Shown: positions 7,716 to 18,400 of the stretch, piece after piece | How positions within the stretch are numbered: the stretch's first letter is position 1 | Layout of the letters: each line of letters opens with the position of its first letter | Source of the DNA: CAYJHC01 sp964369805 | GTDB taxonomy: Bacteria; Bacillota; Clostridia; Peptostreptococcales; Anaerovoracaceae | NCBI GenBank assembly: GCA_964369805.1 | Contig: CAYJFM010000008.1 | Location: 1 to 57,093, forward strand | Length of the DNA: 57,093 bases | Reading direction: 5' to 3' | Made by a program: the position numbers and the translations under genes | The notes under the pieces: model-generated | Told to the model about the DNA's origin: nothing | The model's database searches: none | The model's input: the letters and a program-made list of their open reading frames with translations, nothing else

Positions 7716-10404
7716 TTATTTTTGTTCTTTTATCAAGTCGTAGAATTCTAAAACTGATACGGGTTTTGAGAAGAAATACCCTTGCCCTTCATCGCAGCCT
7801 AATTCCTTTAAAAGATCCCATTGTTCTTTAGTTTCAATTCCCTCCGCCAGTGTAAATGGAACTTTTAGTTCTTTACACATGTTCAGAATATTCTTAGCTA
7901 AAATTAGTCCAGAACTCTCCTTAGAAAGATTATCAATAATTGATTTATCAAGTTTAACAGTTGAAACTTCTAATGATGGTAGAATTGCAAAATTTGAATA
8001 CTCAGCACCAAAGTCATCTAACGAAACTTCGAATCCTTTGGCTCTAAACTCTTTTACTTTTTCGACCAAATCATAGGTTTTAATATCATTATTTGATTCT
8101 GTAACTTCAATTTCAATTTGCGAATACTGGACTTTATACTTATCACAAATCTTAGCAACATCATTTACTATATCTCTTTCCATCAGTGTGTACCTAGAAA
8201 TGTTAGTTGCAATGGCTATCTCAATACCTTCTTCTTTCCACTTCTTTATACATTTACATACTTCTTCTAGCACAAATAAATCCACATGCCTTATAGTCTT
8301 ATCTTTTTCATAAACTGGAATGAACTTATAAGGTGCTATCAAATTTCCCTCATCATCTCTTTTTCTTACTAGAGCTTCTGCAGCAATAATTTTACCTTCA
8401 TTTAAGTCAACTTTTGGTTGGAGTTTTATCTCAAATTTGCCACTTTTAATATCTTTTAATAAATTTTTCAGTCCAAGTTTTGACGTAGATTTACTATCAC
8501 CTTTTCCTTCTTTATAATATTTTTGTTTTTCTGCAAACATAATTTTGCTTGTATAATCTATGTCTCCTGCAACATCATTAGTACCTTTTTTATAACAATG
8601 TCCAAAAGACAATGTGAAATCTTCAACCCTGCTAATCTTAACAGTAAACTCTTGTACTAATTTGGTAAACTCACTTTCAGTAATATCTGGATAAATTACT
8701 AGGAATTCATCTGCACCCAACCTATATAAGTGGTTTCCAAAGACANNNNNNNNNNNNNNNNNNNNNNNNNCCAGCTTTTTGACCATATGTTTGATTGGTT
8801 AATTTTAAGCCATTAATATCAATATATACTATTCCAACATCTATATTCCCTCTTTTTTCAAGGTCATCTAAGTCTTTTATGTATTTATTCCTTTCAAATG
8901 CATTAGTCAAAATATCATGATAACCTAAAAATTTCAACTTAGTAATATACTCTTCCTTATCTATATGGTTTACAATAAAGTTTGCGATGTTAGAAATAAA
9001 CACTGCATCTTCTTCATTTTGTTTTGGCTCATCAACTGATACAAAGCCAAGCACATTATTATCACCAGTAACTAATGGTGTCAAGAAAAACTTATCATCA
9101 GAACCTGGTATTAGATTTTTGTAAGTATCAAAATCCGCTTCTATCGGTATGTCTTCAACTCTCACCTTTTTCCCTTTAAAAGATTTTAAAATTTCGCTCC
9201 ATCCCTCAATTATTTCATATGGTAAATATATGGGTTCATTAGGTAACTTCTTGGAATTCTCAGTAATGATTTGATTACTTATTACTATAGATGACGTTTC
9301 TCTGTTTATTTTATAAATGCAAATTCTACTTGCCTTGTAGTAATCAATTATATTATGTACAATATCTGTTAAGGTCTTTTCAGAGTCTCTATCATCGGAT
9401 AATGTACTTGCACACTTCCTTAAAACCCTTTCTCTTTCTAACTCTTTATCCAGAGCCCCACTATAGATTTTTTTGTTTATTATTCGTACCATTGCTAAAC
9501 CAACTATAATTGCTATAATTAACAATAAAACAACTGTAAATGGCAGATTTTCTAAAACTTCAAATATGTCAACTGGAACAAAAATAATCCAATCTTGAGT
9601 ACCTTCTATCGGTGCTGCTGCAGTAATTCTAAAAGAGCCTTCATAGTAATATACTCCTCCCGAAAAATCTCCCTTTAATCCTTTATTTTCAATCTTTGTA
9701 ACCATTGAGTTTATACTTGTATCTCTATTATCTGGTTCACTATGAAGTAGCTGTGATTCATTTATTGAAAAGACAATAATTCTGTCTTTGTTTATTATAT
9801 ATGGACTGCCTGTTTCTCCAATTATAGTCTTTTCCATTATCCCTTGAAAGGCTTCATAATCAAAATAAGCAGCTATTACTCCAACTACACTACCATCCCT
9901 TAATACCGGAACAGAAATTGGGTATTCTACATTATTATTATCTTTTCTAATAATAGGCATATACATGCCTCTATTACCATTTAAGGCTTCTTTAAAATAG
10001 CCTCTTTCAGCCGCATTATATTCAGTTGTTGCAATATTACCTTTTAAATCTATATACCTAAAGTCAATGTTACCTTTAACAGTTTCTTTGATTTTTTGAG
10101 TGTTTAGCTCTAAATACTCCCCTTTTTCATCTGTTGTAAGGTTAGGACTTATAAGCTCTTCATCATCTGCAAATTCATCAATTATGCCAGTATATAAATT
10201 GACCATGTCACTGATATGGTTTGCAGAGGTTTCTGCGATTTGTAGCATCGATTTCTCCATGGCTTTTTGTGCAGTATTCCAAATGAAATATGACCCTACT
10301 GCCGTAATTAACAAAGCAAAAATAACATTACTTAATACAGTTGCTTTAAATAATTTATTTCTTACATCAATTTTTGATTTTTGATTTTTTCCATTTGAAG
10401 TCAT
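7716..10404 (-). CDS. Cache-GAF-GGDEF-EAL cyclic-di-GMP signalling protein (interrupted by gap)
   Basis: The two parts on either side of the N-run at 8746-8770 are read as one gene; the frames do not match across the gap, so its stated size is probably wrong. From the N-terminus: TM helix (about 23-45), extracytoplasmic dCache region, second TM (about 285-305), GAF-like region, then a GGDEF domain starting HDILTNAFERNKY. After the gap comes GADEF in place of GGDEF, so diguanylate cyclase activity is doubtful. The EAL domain keeps EALVRK, NIS, EVTES, DDFGAEYS, KLDKS and AEGIETKEQ...QGYFFSKP, so phosphodiesterase activity is plausible. It likely converts an external ligand signal into c-di-GMP level changes; the adjacent pilus operon is a possible output. 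Confidence 0.85.
8746..8770. other. Assembly gap (25 N)
   Basis: Run of N inside the GGDEF domain of the c-di-GMP protein gene. The frame changes across it, so the true length is not 25. Confidence 1.
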
Positions 10405-10585
10405 TGTAATTATTCCTCATATACCTAAATCTAACCTTGCATTTACAATATTAACTATAATTTGAGTAATTTTCTCTTTAATTCTACCATAAAATTGAAC
10501 ATTTTAATATATTTTACACTAAAATAATATTATTTCTTTTAGCTACTTGTTGTTTTTTAGATACTGTTTTTATTCCAATTCTCAT

Positions 10586-13537
10586 CTAATCATTTGCCTT
10601 CATTGCTTCTACCATGTTTATCTCTTTAATGCTCTTTCTCATGATTAAGTTAACTGAAACCACAAATATTGTTGCAATTAACAATGAATAAAGATAACTA
10701 GTACCATAAATTTCTCTTCCAAACATAGTGTCGTCGACCTCAATCACCCTTACAATAAACTGGTGAAAAATAATCCCTAACGGAATTCCAACTGCAGCAC
10801 CTAGCATACATAGTAAATTAGTTTCTCTAAAAATATATGAGTAAACTTCTTTATTATAAAATCCTAAGACTTCAATAGTTGCCAACTCTTTTTTTCGCTC
10901 ACAAATATTAATGTTGATTAAGTTATATAATACAACTCCAATTAGTAGCCCTGAGCAAACAATTATTAGTATTACAATATAATTTATACTCTCTATAGAC
11001 TCTCCTATAGATTTTTCAATTGCGGCAGTAAAAACAAAATAATTTATATTCACACTTGCCCCTAGTGCTTTTTCTACTTCTGTTTTTGCATTATCATTTT
11101 CAAAGTTTAATATACCTTGAACTGATAGGTATTCTAGTTTTTCAGAATAAGCACTTTCATACTTTTCTTTACTTAAAACAACTTCATTTCTAATATAGTT
11201 TTCTGCTATTCCTGTAACTTTAAAGGTAGCCTTTTCACCATTTTCTATTTCAAGCTCAACCTCTTCTCCAACCTCGACACCCAAAACTTCAGACATTTTT
11301 TCAGAAATAATAAAAGACTCTTCATTTAGTATAATTTTCTCTCCTGTAGTTCTAGTTCGGAAACCATAATAATTATCAATAGTATCTAACTCACTTGGGA
11401 CCACAATTGCTGTATCCAAATCGATTTCATTTTGTCCATTAGTTATGACTCCATTAGTTTCAGAAAAGGTCTCATAAGAAGCTACTACCTCCTTATTATT
11501 GATAATACTAGAAAGCTCCTTATCCTCACTTAAATACTTTTCCTCTGTGACAAATGCATAGAAATCAGCCTTGTTTATTTCATCATACTGCTTGGTGATA
11601 ATATCCGAAATGGAATCTTTCAATCCAAAAGCACAAAGTAATAATGCAAAGCTTCCTGCAATACCAATGACGGTCATTAGTAGCCTTTTTTTATATCTAA
11701 AAATATTTCTTAAAGTTACTTTATGTGAAAAAGAGAGTCTACTCCATACTGGGACTAGCCTTTCTAATAATATTCTTTTACCAAGTTTAGGCGGCTTAGG
11801 AAAGAGTAGTTTTGCAGGCCTCTCTTTTAATGCACCCCTCACGGAAAAATAACTAGATATAGAAACTGCAAAGGTAATGATTAGTGCAATTGGTAATCCT
11901 ATATTTAACATGATTTCAGGTTGTATTACCGGTAATGTATACATTATTGCATAAGCTCTATCCATAACTGTTGGAAACACCTTAAAGCCAATTATAGTTC
12001 CTACAATTGAGCCCACTGAAGATGCCGCCAGACAGTAAATCAAGTAATTTGCAAATATGCTTCTATTTGAAAATCCAAGTGACTTAAGTGCTCCAATTTG
12101 AGTTCTTTCCTCTTCAATCTTTCTACTTAGTGTTGTTAGCGCTACTAAAACCGTTACCGCAAAAAAGAATACTGGAAAAACGCCTGAAATGGATCTAACT
12201 TTTCCAACATCATTTCTATATGAAGATAATCCAGGGTTGTCCTCTCTGTCAAAATAATACCAAACTGACCCTTCCATATTATCAATTTCTTCTGCGGCTT
12301 CATCTAGCTCAGTTTGCGCTGCAGCAATCTTTGTATTCATTTCAGACTCAGCAACATATAGCTCGGCTCTACCTGATTCAAGCTCTGCTTCCCCAGCACT
12401 TATCTCCTCTTCTCCTATGTTAACTTCATTTTTTGCTTTTTCTAATATACTTCTCTGTTCACTAAGTTCTAAAGCTGCAGCATCATAAGCAGCTTGTATC
12501 TGCGCACCTTCTTCTGGTGACAGGTATGGTATATCTGCTAACTGATTTTCTAACTCCGCTAGCTGCACCTCTCCATTTGCTAAAGCTAGTTCTCCTGATG
12601 CAATCTCTTCTTTAGCCTTCTCAAGCTCTATTTCACTATTACTAAGTTCTTTCTCACCTTGAGTTACCTCTGCCTTAGCCTTTGCAATTTCAGCTTTTCC
12701 CTTATTTTTTTCGGCGTCTAGCTCCACCTGACCTTCATCTAATTCTTTTTGTGCAGCAGTTAAAATTTCTTCCGTTCTTAAATCAGATCTCACCTCTCCT
12801 GCCACTTCAATTATATCCATGGATTCATCTAGTATTTTGTCATACTCATCATCAAAAAAACTAGCATTCTTTGCCTCTGTAAGCTGAATGTGCATATCGG
12901 TGAAATACTCATCTTCAAAAGCACTATAGTGTACAAAAACTTCAAGAGCTATATCACCATTTCCTTCTTGGGAGGCTTGGTCTTTTATTGCTATATTAAA
13001 AGGAGTCTCGACTATTCCTGTAACTGAAAACTCCTCAAATAAAAGGCCTTCTACCTTCTCTTGTGACTCTGCTAATTTTAGGGTTTTTATATTATTATCT
13101 ATATTTGAAAATGGATTAATTATTTCAATAACTGCTTCATTGCTATCCTTTGGGAACTTTCCAGAGCTTAGTTCTAATGTGTTTTCAGGAACAGCAGTAA
13201 TTCTAGCTACATGTCTATTTCCCAAATCGTCTTCCAGAATAGCCTCACGGCTGTTTACTCCATAAGCGCTAGAAACCTCATCAATATTCGAAATTACTTC
13301 AACATCCTCTTCAGTTATACCCAATGTACCTTTTATACTTATATCATACATGTTATGAGCATCCAAAAATTGGTCAGTACGGTTTTCCATTCCCGGTGGA
13401 GCTGCCAAAAGCCCAGCAAGAAAACCACTTCCCAGTGCCACAATAGTAAAGATAGAAATAAACCTACCAGTATTTTCTTTTATACTTCTACGTATTAACT
13501 TCCAATATGTTTTACCCATTTTACATTCCTTTACCAT
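10586..13537 (-). CDS. FtsX-type ABC transporter permease with long coiled coil
   Basis: A 983-residue permease with N-terminal TM (about 22-42), a large extracytoplasmic region containing a long Glu/Ala/Lys-rich coiled coil (about 265-430), a central FtsX three-helix unit (about 455-580), a second extracytoplasmic domain and a C-terminal FtsX unit (about 850-975, ending with VEAMKAND). This is the MacB/LolE-like, YhgE-less architecture of large Firmicute peptide or lipid ABC exporters. It overlaps the ATPase gene by seven bases, so the two form one transporter. Substrate unknown; antimicrobial peptide or lipoprotein handling is possible. Confidence 0.88.
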   Translation of the reverse strand: MVKECKMGKTYWKLIRRSIKENTGRFISIFTIVALGSGFLAGLLAAPPGMENRTDQFLDAHNMYDISIKGTLGITEEDVEVISNIDEVSSAYGVNSREAILEDDLGNRHVARITAVPENTLELSSGKFPKDSNEAVIEIINPFSNIDNNIKTLKLAESQEKVEGLLFEEFSVTGIVETPFNIAIKDQASQEGNGDIALEVFVHYSAFEDEYFTDMHIQLTEAKNASFFDDEYDKILDESMDIIEVAGEVRSDLRTEEILTAAQKELDEGQVELDAEKNKGKAEIAKAKAEVTQGEKELSNSEIELEKAKEEIASGELALANGEVQLAELENQLADIPYLSPEEGAQIQAAYDAAALELSEQRSILEKAKNEVNIGEEEISAGEAELESGRAELYVAESEMNTKIAAAQTELDEAAEEIDNMEGSVWYYFDREDNPGLSSYRNDVGKVRSISGVFPVFFFAVTVLVALTTLSRKIEEERTQIGALKSLGFSNRSIFANYLIYCLAASSVGSIVGTIIGFKVFPTVMDRAYAIMYTLPVIQPEIMLNIGLPIALIITFAVSISSYFSVRGALKERPAKLLFPKPPKLGKRILLERLVPVWSRLSFSHKVTLRNIFRYKKRLLMTVIGIAGSFALLLCAFGLKDSISDIITKQYDEINKADFYAFVTEEKYLSEDKELSSIINNKEVVASYETFSETNGVITNGQNEIDLDTAIVVPSELDTIDNYYGFRTRTTGEKIILNEESFIISEKMSEVLGVEVGEEVELEIENGEKATFKVTGIAENYIRNEVVLSKEKYESAYSEKLEYLSVQGILNFENDNAKTEVEKALGASVNINYFVFTAAIEKSIGESIESINYIVILIIVCSGLLIGVVLYNLININICERKKELATIEVLGFYNKEVYSYIFRETNLLCMLGAAVGIPLGIIFHQFIVRVIEVDDTMFGREIYGTSYLYSLLIATIFVVSVNLIMRKSIKEINMVEAMKAND

Positions 13538-14235
13538 TCAATTAAATCAACTGAAATAGGGTTTTCATTTATTTCATTGGTAATGGCCTGGCCATTTTTT
13601 ACAGTAATAATTCTATCAGCTATAGGCTTAATTGCTGAATTATGTGTAATTACCACAATTGTTTTACCTGTTTTTTTGCAAGTTTCTTGTAGCAGTTTAA
13701 GAATAGCTTTCCCTGTTTTATAGTCTAAGGCTCCTGTCGGTTCGTCGCAAAGTACAACTTTAGGATTCTTTGCAAGGGCTCTTGCAATTGAAACCCTTTG
13801 CTGCTCTCCCCCTGAAAGCTGAGCAGGAAAATTGTTTATTCTATCCTCTAAACCGACACTTTTAAGAACCTCAAGGCTGTCTAAAGGCTCTTTGCAAATC
13901 TCCGTCGCAAGCTCCACGTTTTCTAATGCAGTTAAGTTTTGCACCAAATTGTAAAACTGGAATACAAACCCAACACTATATCTTCTATAGGTTGTAAGCT
14001 CTACTTCTGAAAAAGCTGAAATATCCTCTCCTCCAACTATACATGTGCCGCTACTTGCATTGTCCATTCCCCCTAAAATATTAAGTAATGTGGTCTTTCC
14101 AGCTCCGCTTGGACCAACGATGACACAAAGTTCTCCTTCATTTATTCCAAAACTCATCTCATTAAGAGCCGTAATGTCTTGCTCTCCCATTAAATAATGC
14201 TTGCTTACTTTATCAAATTCTATATATCTATTCAT
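13531..14235 (-). CDS. ABC transporter ATP-binding protein (LolD/MacB type)
   Basis: A 234-residue ATPase with Walker A GPSGAGKTTLLN, Q-loop QFYNLVQNLTALENV, signature LSGGEQQRVSIARAL, Walker B VVLCDEPTGALD and the switch His (VITHN). The PTGALD variant is typical of LolD/MacB/FtsE-type ATPases that pair with FtsX permeases, here the overlapping downstream gene. It begins six bases after the K+ channel gene, so the three probably form one operon. Confidence 0.93.
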   Translation of the reverse strand: MNRYIEFDKVSKHYLMGEQDITALNEMSFGINEGELCVIVGPSGAGKTTLLNILGGMDNASSGTCIVGGEDISAFSEVELTTYRRYSVGFVFQFYNLVQNLTALENVELATEICKEPLDSLEVLKSVGLEDRINNFPAQLSGGEQQRVSIARALAKNPKVVLCDEPTGALDYKTGKAILKLLQETCKKTGKTIVVITHNSAIKPIADRIITVKNGQAITNEINENPISVDLIEW

Positions 14236-14241
14236 TATTTT

Positions 14242-14691
14242 CTATCCTCTTCTATTTTTATTTCGAAACATCTTTACCTTGTCAGAAACTTCAACAAGCT
14301 CTTCTTTTGATAACTCTGATAGATTTTCCATTCTTTCTAATAAATTTGTCAGTTCTTCATTTTCACTTACATTTTTCTGTGCACGCATTCTAAGTATATC
14401 TGAGTAAAAGCTGGCTATTACACCTGTTGTAAGGGCCACAACAAAAATTGCCAGTATCGATAAAAAAGCAGCTGTTATTCTTCCAACAGTAGTAACAACA
14501 ACAACGTCACCAAAGCCGATAGTTGACATTGCAACAAAAGAAAACCACATAGCATCTCCATAACTGCTTATACCAGGCTCTACTTTTAGGATAACTGCTG
14601 AACCTAAAAGAAAAAATATTATCAAAGCTAAATAAAAGTGATAAAATTTAGTGTTTAGTATCTTATATATAAGTTTATATTTCGGTTTCAC
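14242..14691 (-). CDS. Two-TM potassium channel
   Basis: A 149-residue protein: TM1 (about 15-35), pore helix and selectivity filter TIGFGD (within AMWFSFVAMSTIGFGDV), TM2 (about 80-105), and a short charged cytoplasmic tail of about 40 residues. TIGFGD is a recognised variant of the K+ filter TVGYGD. There is no RCK domain or ligand-binding domain in the polypeptide. It is the first gene of a probable operon with the ABC exporter; whether they cooperate is unknown. Confidence 0.85.
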   Translation of the reverse strand: MKPKYKLIYKILNTKFYHFYLALIIFFLLGSAVILKVEPGISSYGDAMWFSFVAMSTIGFGDVVVVTTVGRITAAFLSILAIFVVALTTGVIASFYSDILRMRAQKNVSENEELTNLLERMENLSELSKEELVEVSDKVKMFRNKNRRG

Positions 14692-14795
14692 GTCATACCT
14701 CTTTCCACCATACTTATGCTTAGTATTCCAATATATTGATGGTTAATTATATAATTTTTATAAGTAAAAATCCATATTTTATGATAAAATGCATT

Positions 14796-15410
14796 ATGGA
14801 AAAAATTAAGAATTATAAAATTGAAAATGAAAAGTCAAATGTCTTAAACTACGAAAATATCTCTTTAATTATTCTAGCAGGAGGAAAAAGTAGGAGAATG
14901 GGTACACCAAAAGAAGACTTGCAAATAAACGGCCTGTCTTTTCTTGATATACAAAAGAACTTAGGCAAAGAAATGGGCTTCACTGAAATTATAATATCTG
15001 GAATTGATGTGCTAGATGAACTAGAAGGCAGAGGTCCACTTTCTGGTATTTACTCCTCACTAAAAGCAACTAAAACTCCACTAGCACTTGTTATCCCCGT
15101 AGACTGTATTGGGATTACAGCTGTTACTCTAAAGAATTTACTAACACATCATTTTAGAAGTCAGTCCCACCCCTTTAAGATGGCCGTAACCTTGTTGAAG
15201 CAAGGCCCCAGGCCTGAGCCACTAATCGGAGTCTTCTCCAAAGATTTTAGTGAAATCATCTATAATCACATAAAAGACGGTCCTGCCAAAATAATGGCTG
15301 CCATTTGTGACGTACCCTTTCAAGTCTATGAAACAACTGAAGAGGATGGATACATTGTAAACATTAACACAAAAGAGGACCTAGAAAAAATCACAAAAAA
15401 AAAGTCGTAA
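14796..15410 (+). CDS. mobA: Molybdenum cofactor guanylyltransferase (MobA-like)
   Basis: The NTP-transferase signature LIILAGGKSRRMG (G-rich nucleotide loop) followed by K and a GPLSGI segment and PVDCIG matches MobA, which attaches GMP to molybdopterin to make the (bis-)MGD cofactor. The protein is about 204 residues from ATG 14796. An upstream TTG at 14736 and ATG at 14781 are in frame but none has a clear ribosome binding site. It converges on the formate dehydrogenase gene, whose product needs this cofactor, and shares a bidirectional terminator with it. No other Moco genes are in the window. Confidence 0.85.
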   Translation: MEKIKNYKIENEKSNVLNYENISLIILAGGKSRRMGTPKEDLQINGLSFLDIQKNLGKEMGFTEIIISGIDVLDELEGRGPLSGIYSSLKATKTPLALVIPVDCIGITAVTLKNLLTHHFRSQSHPFKMAVTLLKQGPRPEPLIGVFSKDFSEIIYNHIKDGPAKIMAAICDVPFQVYETTEEDGYIVNINTKEDLEKITKKKS

Positions 15411-15441
15411 GTACAAATCCCTATCATTTATCTTACGACTT
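15391..15441 (-). terminator. Bidirectional terminator between mobA and formate dehydrogenase
   Basis: Perfect 10-bp inverted repeat AAGTCGTAAG (15402-15411) and CTTACGACTT (15432-15441). On the minus strand it is followed by about ten T, ideal for the formate dehydrogenase gene. On the plus strand a weaker T-rich tract follows. The mobA stop codon lies inside the left arm. Confidence 0.9.
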
Positions 15442-15463
15442 ATTATTTTATTGCTTACAGTTA

Positions 15464-18400
15464 CTATAGTTTCTCAATCTGCACTCCAATTTGCTTAAAG
15501 CCTGGAATTTTACTAACTGGATCAAGGCTCTTTCCATCAGGTAACATATTTGCTCCTTCATTAAAGTGGAATGGCATAAACATAGTTCCATCTTGGATTC
15601 CATCTGCCTCCTTAACCCTAGCAATAGTTTCTCCACGAAGAGACTTTAACCTAACCACATCACCTTGAGATATTCCGAGTTTTTTTAAGTCAGTAGATGA
15701 AATTTCGACATAATTTTCTGAGAACCTTTGATGTATTTTCTTAGTTCTCTTTGTCATCGTTCTTGTATGGTAATGCTCTAGTATCCTTCCCGTAATTAAT
15801 ATATATGGATAGTCCTCAAGCTGTGTTTCTGGTGAAACCATTGGGTCAATTGGCACTAAAAGACCTTTTCCACGGGTAGGCCCATTTGTATGCAAAATCC
15901 TAGTCCCAGGGTGCTCTTCAGTTGGACAAGGCCAGCAAAGCCCATCATCATCGATTCTCTCATAAGTCATTCCACCATAAGAGGGTGTTAGCCTTCTCAT
16001 TTCTTCAAAAATTTCTTCACTACTTTCATAATCCCACTCATATCCAAGTACTCTCATTATGTCTACAATGATTCTCCAGTCATCCTTACACAAGCCTTTA
16101 GGAGGTAGTACCCTTCTCACCATTTGCACTCTTCTTTCAGAATTTGTTATACAACCTTCTGTTTCTGCAAAAGAATTAGCTGGTAATATAACATCTGCAA
16201 AGTGAGTTGTTTCTGTTTCAAAAATGTCTTGGCAAACTACAAAAGCCTTACAAAGGCTATGTGCTATATGAGCTGAATCTGGATCAGAGACCATTGGGTT
16301 TTCTCCCATTATATATAGAAATTTTATCTCATCATTTAAAATAGCATCTGCAGTCATAGTCACAGTGATACCTGGTTTGTCTGAAAGTTTCACCCCCCAG
16401 GCTTTTTCAAATTTCTCTTTTGCTTTTGGATCTGCAACCTTTTGGTATGCAGGGTAATCTGTTGGCAAGGCTCCCATATCACAAGCCCCTTGCACATTGT
16501 TTTGCCCTCTTAAAGGGTTAACCCCGGTTCCCTCTTTTCCTATATTACCTGTTACTAGTGCAAGGTTAGAAATTGATAATACATTATTTGTTCCATTCAA
16601 ATGCTGGGTTATTCCCATTGCGTAGGCAATAAAAGCTTTATCCGCCTTTCCATACATGGTAGCTGCCTCAATTAAGTCCTCTTCTAAAATACCACAAGTT
16701 CTAGCAACAATAGCTGGTGTGTAACCTTTTACTTTTGCCCTTAATTCTTCAATCCCTTCAGTATGCGCCTCAATATAGTCCTTATCCTCTAATCCCTTAT
16801 CAAAAATTATATTTAACATTCCATTGATTAAAACTACATTTGTTCCTGGTTTTATTTGGAGATATAAATCTGCGTGATCACAAAGAGGTATTCTCTTTGG
16901 ATCAGCTACAATAATCTTACTTCCCTTAGACTTTGCCTGTTTCATATAATTTCCTATAACAGGGTGCGCCTCTGTTGTATTTGATCCTATTACAAAAATA
17001 ACATCTGCTTTTCTACAATCAGTCATTGGATTTGTCATAGCACCGCTTCCTAAACTCTTTGCAAGACCTGCAACAGTCGAGGAATGTCAAAGCCTTGCGC
17101 AGTGGTCAACGTTATTCGTTCCCACTACAGCTCTAAACATTTTTTGGAAGATATAGTTACTTTCATTTGTGACTTTTGCACTAGCAAAACCCATAATCGA
17201 GTTAGGTCCAAAGAATTCTTTAATTTCTTTGATTTTTGCCCCTATTAGAGAGTATGCCTCTTCCCAGGTAGCTTCTCTCCACTCAGGTTTTATTTCTACT
17301 GCCTTCTCATTTGTCCGAATCAAAGGTTTTGTAAGCCTATCCTCCGAGTTAACAAAGTCATATGCAAAAGATCCTTTAACACAGCTTAATCCTTCATTAG
17401 CGGTTTTGTTTACTGGCGTCACCCCAGTAATTTCCCCATAGGCTGTATGATAATCTAGTTGACATCCAACTCCACAATATGGACAGGTTGTTCTAGTTTT
17501 ATTTGGTTTCCAATAATTTTTATTATGTTCACCTACACCTTCTAACGCGCCCGTTGGGCATACAAACACACATTGACCGCATGATACACAATTGTTTTCT
17601 TCAAGCGGCCTTCTTGGGTCAGGCTTAAATATTTTCACACCTAATTCCTCTCTTATAAAGGTATCTTCTAGGGTTCCATAAGCTCCTATTCCCATGAGCT
17701 CTGAACAAACTCTAATACAGTTTCCACAACCTATACATTTATGGCTATCTCTATAAATAAAATCTTCGTCTTTATTTACCTCTTCTGATATACCTCTACT
17801 ACAAATGCTTTTTTTAGTTCCACTAAACTCATCATCATGAACACTATATGCATTTTTATGTGCTGCATCAATAAGTTTACAGTTATGATAGTCATGGCAT
17901 CCACATTCAAGGCACATTTCTCCTGCATTTTTGGCAGCTTCGGCATCAAATCCTTTTACCACTTCCTCAAAGTTTTTCTTTCTGTATTCAGGATTTAAAT
18001 GACCCATATGTGGTGCAAATTTTTCTTCCCTCTTTTCAAAGTCATAAACTTCTTCATCATGTATTTCTACAATAGGACTTTTTTTGAAATGCATAGGCTG
18101 TCCATAAAGGTATCTGTCAACAGTTTCTGAAAGTTTCTTCCCATCTCCAATAGCTTCAATTGCTATGGATACCTTGTCATTCCCACAGTCTCCACCAGCA
18201 AAAACTCCATCCAGTGTAGTTACAAAGGTCTTTTCATCACAAACAATTCCATTTTTCCTTGTTCTCTCTAAACCTAGAATATTACCAAAGTCAACAGCTT
18301 GCCCTATAGCAGGGATCACTGTGTCAACCTCTAGAAGCTCAAATTCACCATCTACTGCTACCGGTTTTCTTCTTCCACTTTCATCTTCTTCTCCAAGTTC

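Noticed and set aside
15448..15636. 62-codon frame on the minus strand
   Set aside because: It lies inside the formate dehydrogenase C-terminus in another frame and has no ribosome binding site.
17039..17089. Frameshift or pseudogene between two formate dehydrogenase halves
   Set aside because: Both halves are in the same frame, separated only by UGA at the selenocysteine position with a SECIS stem-loop.
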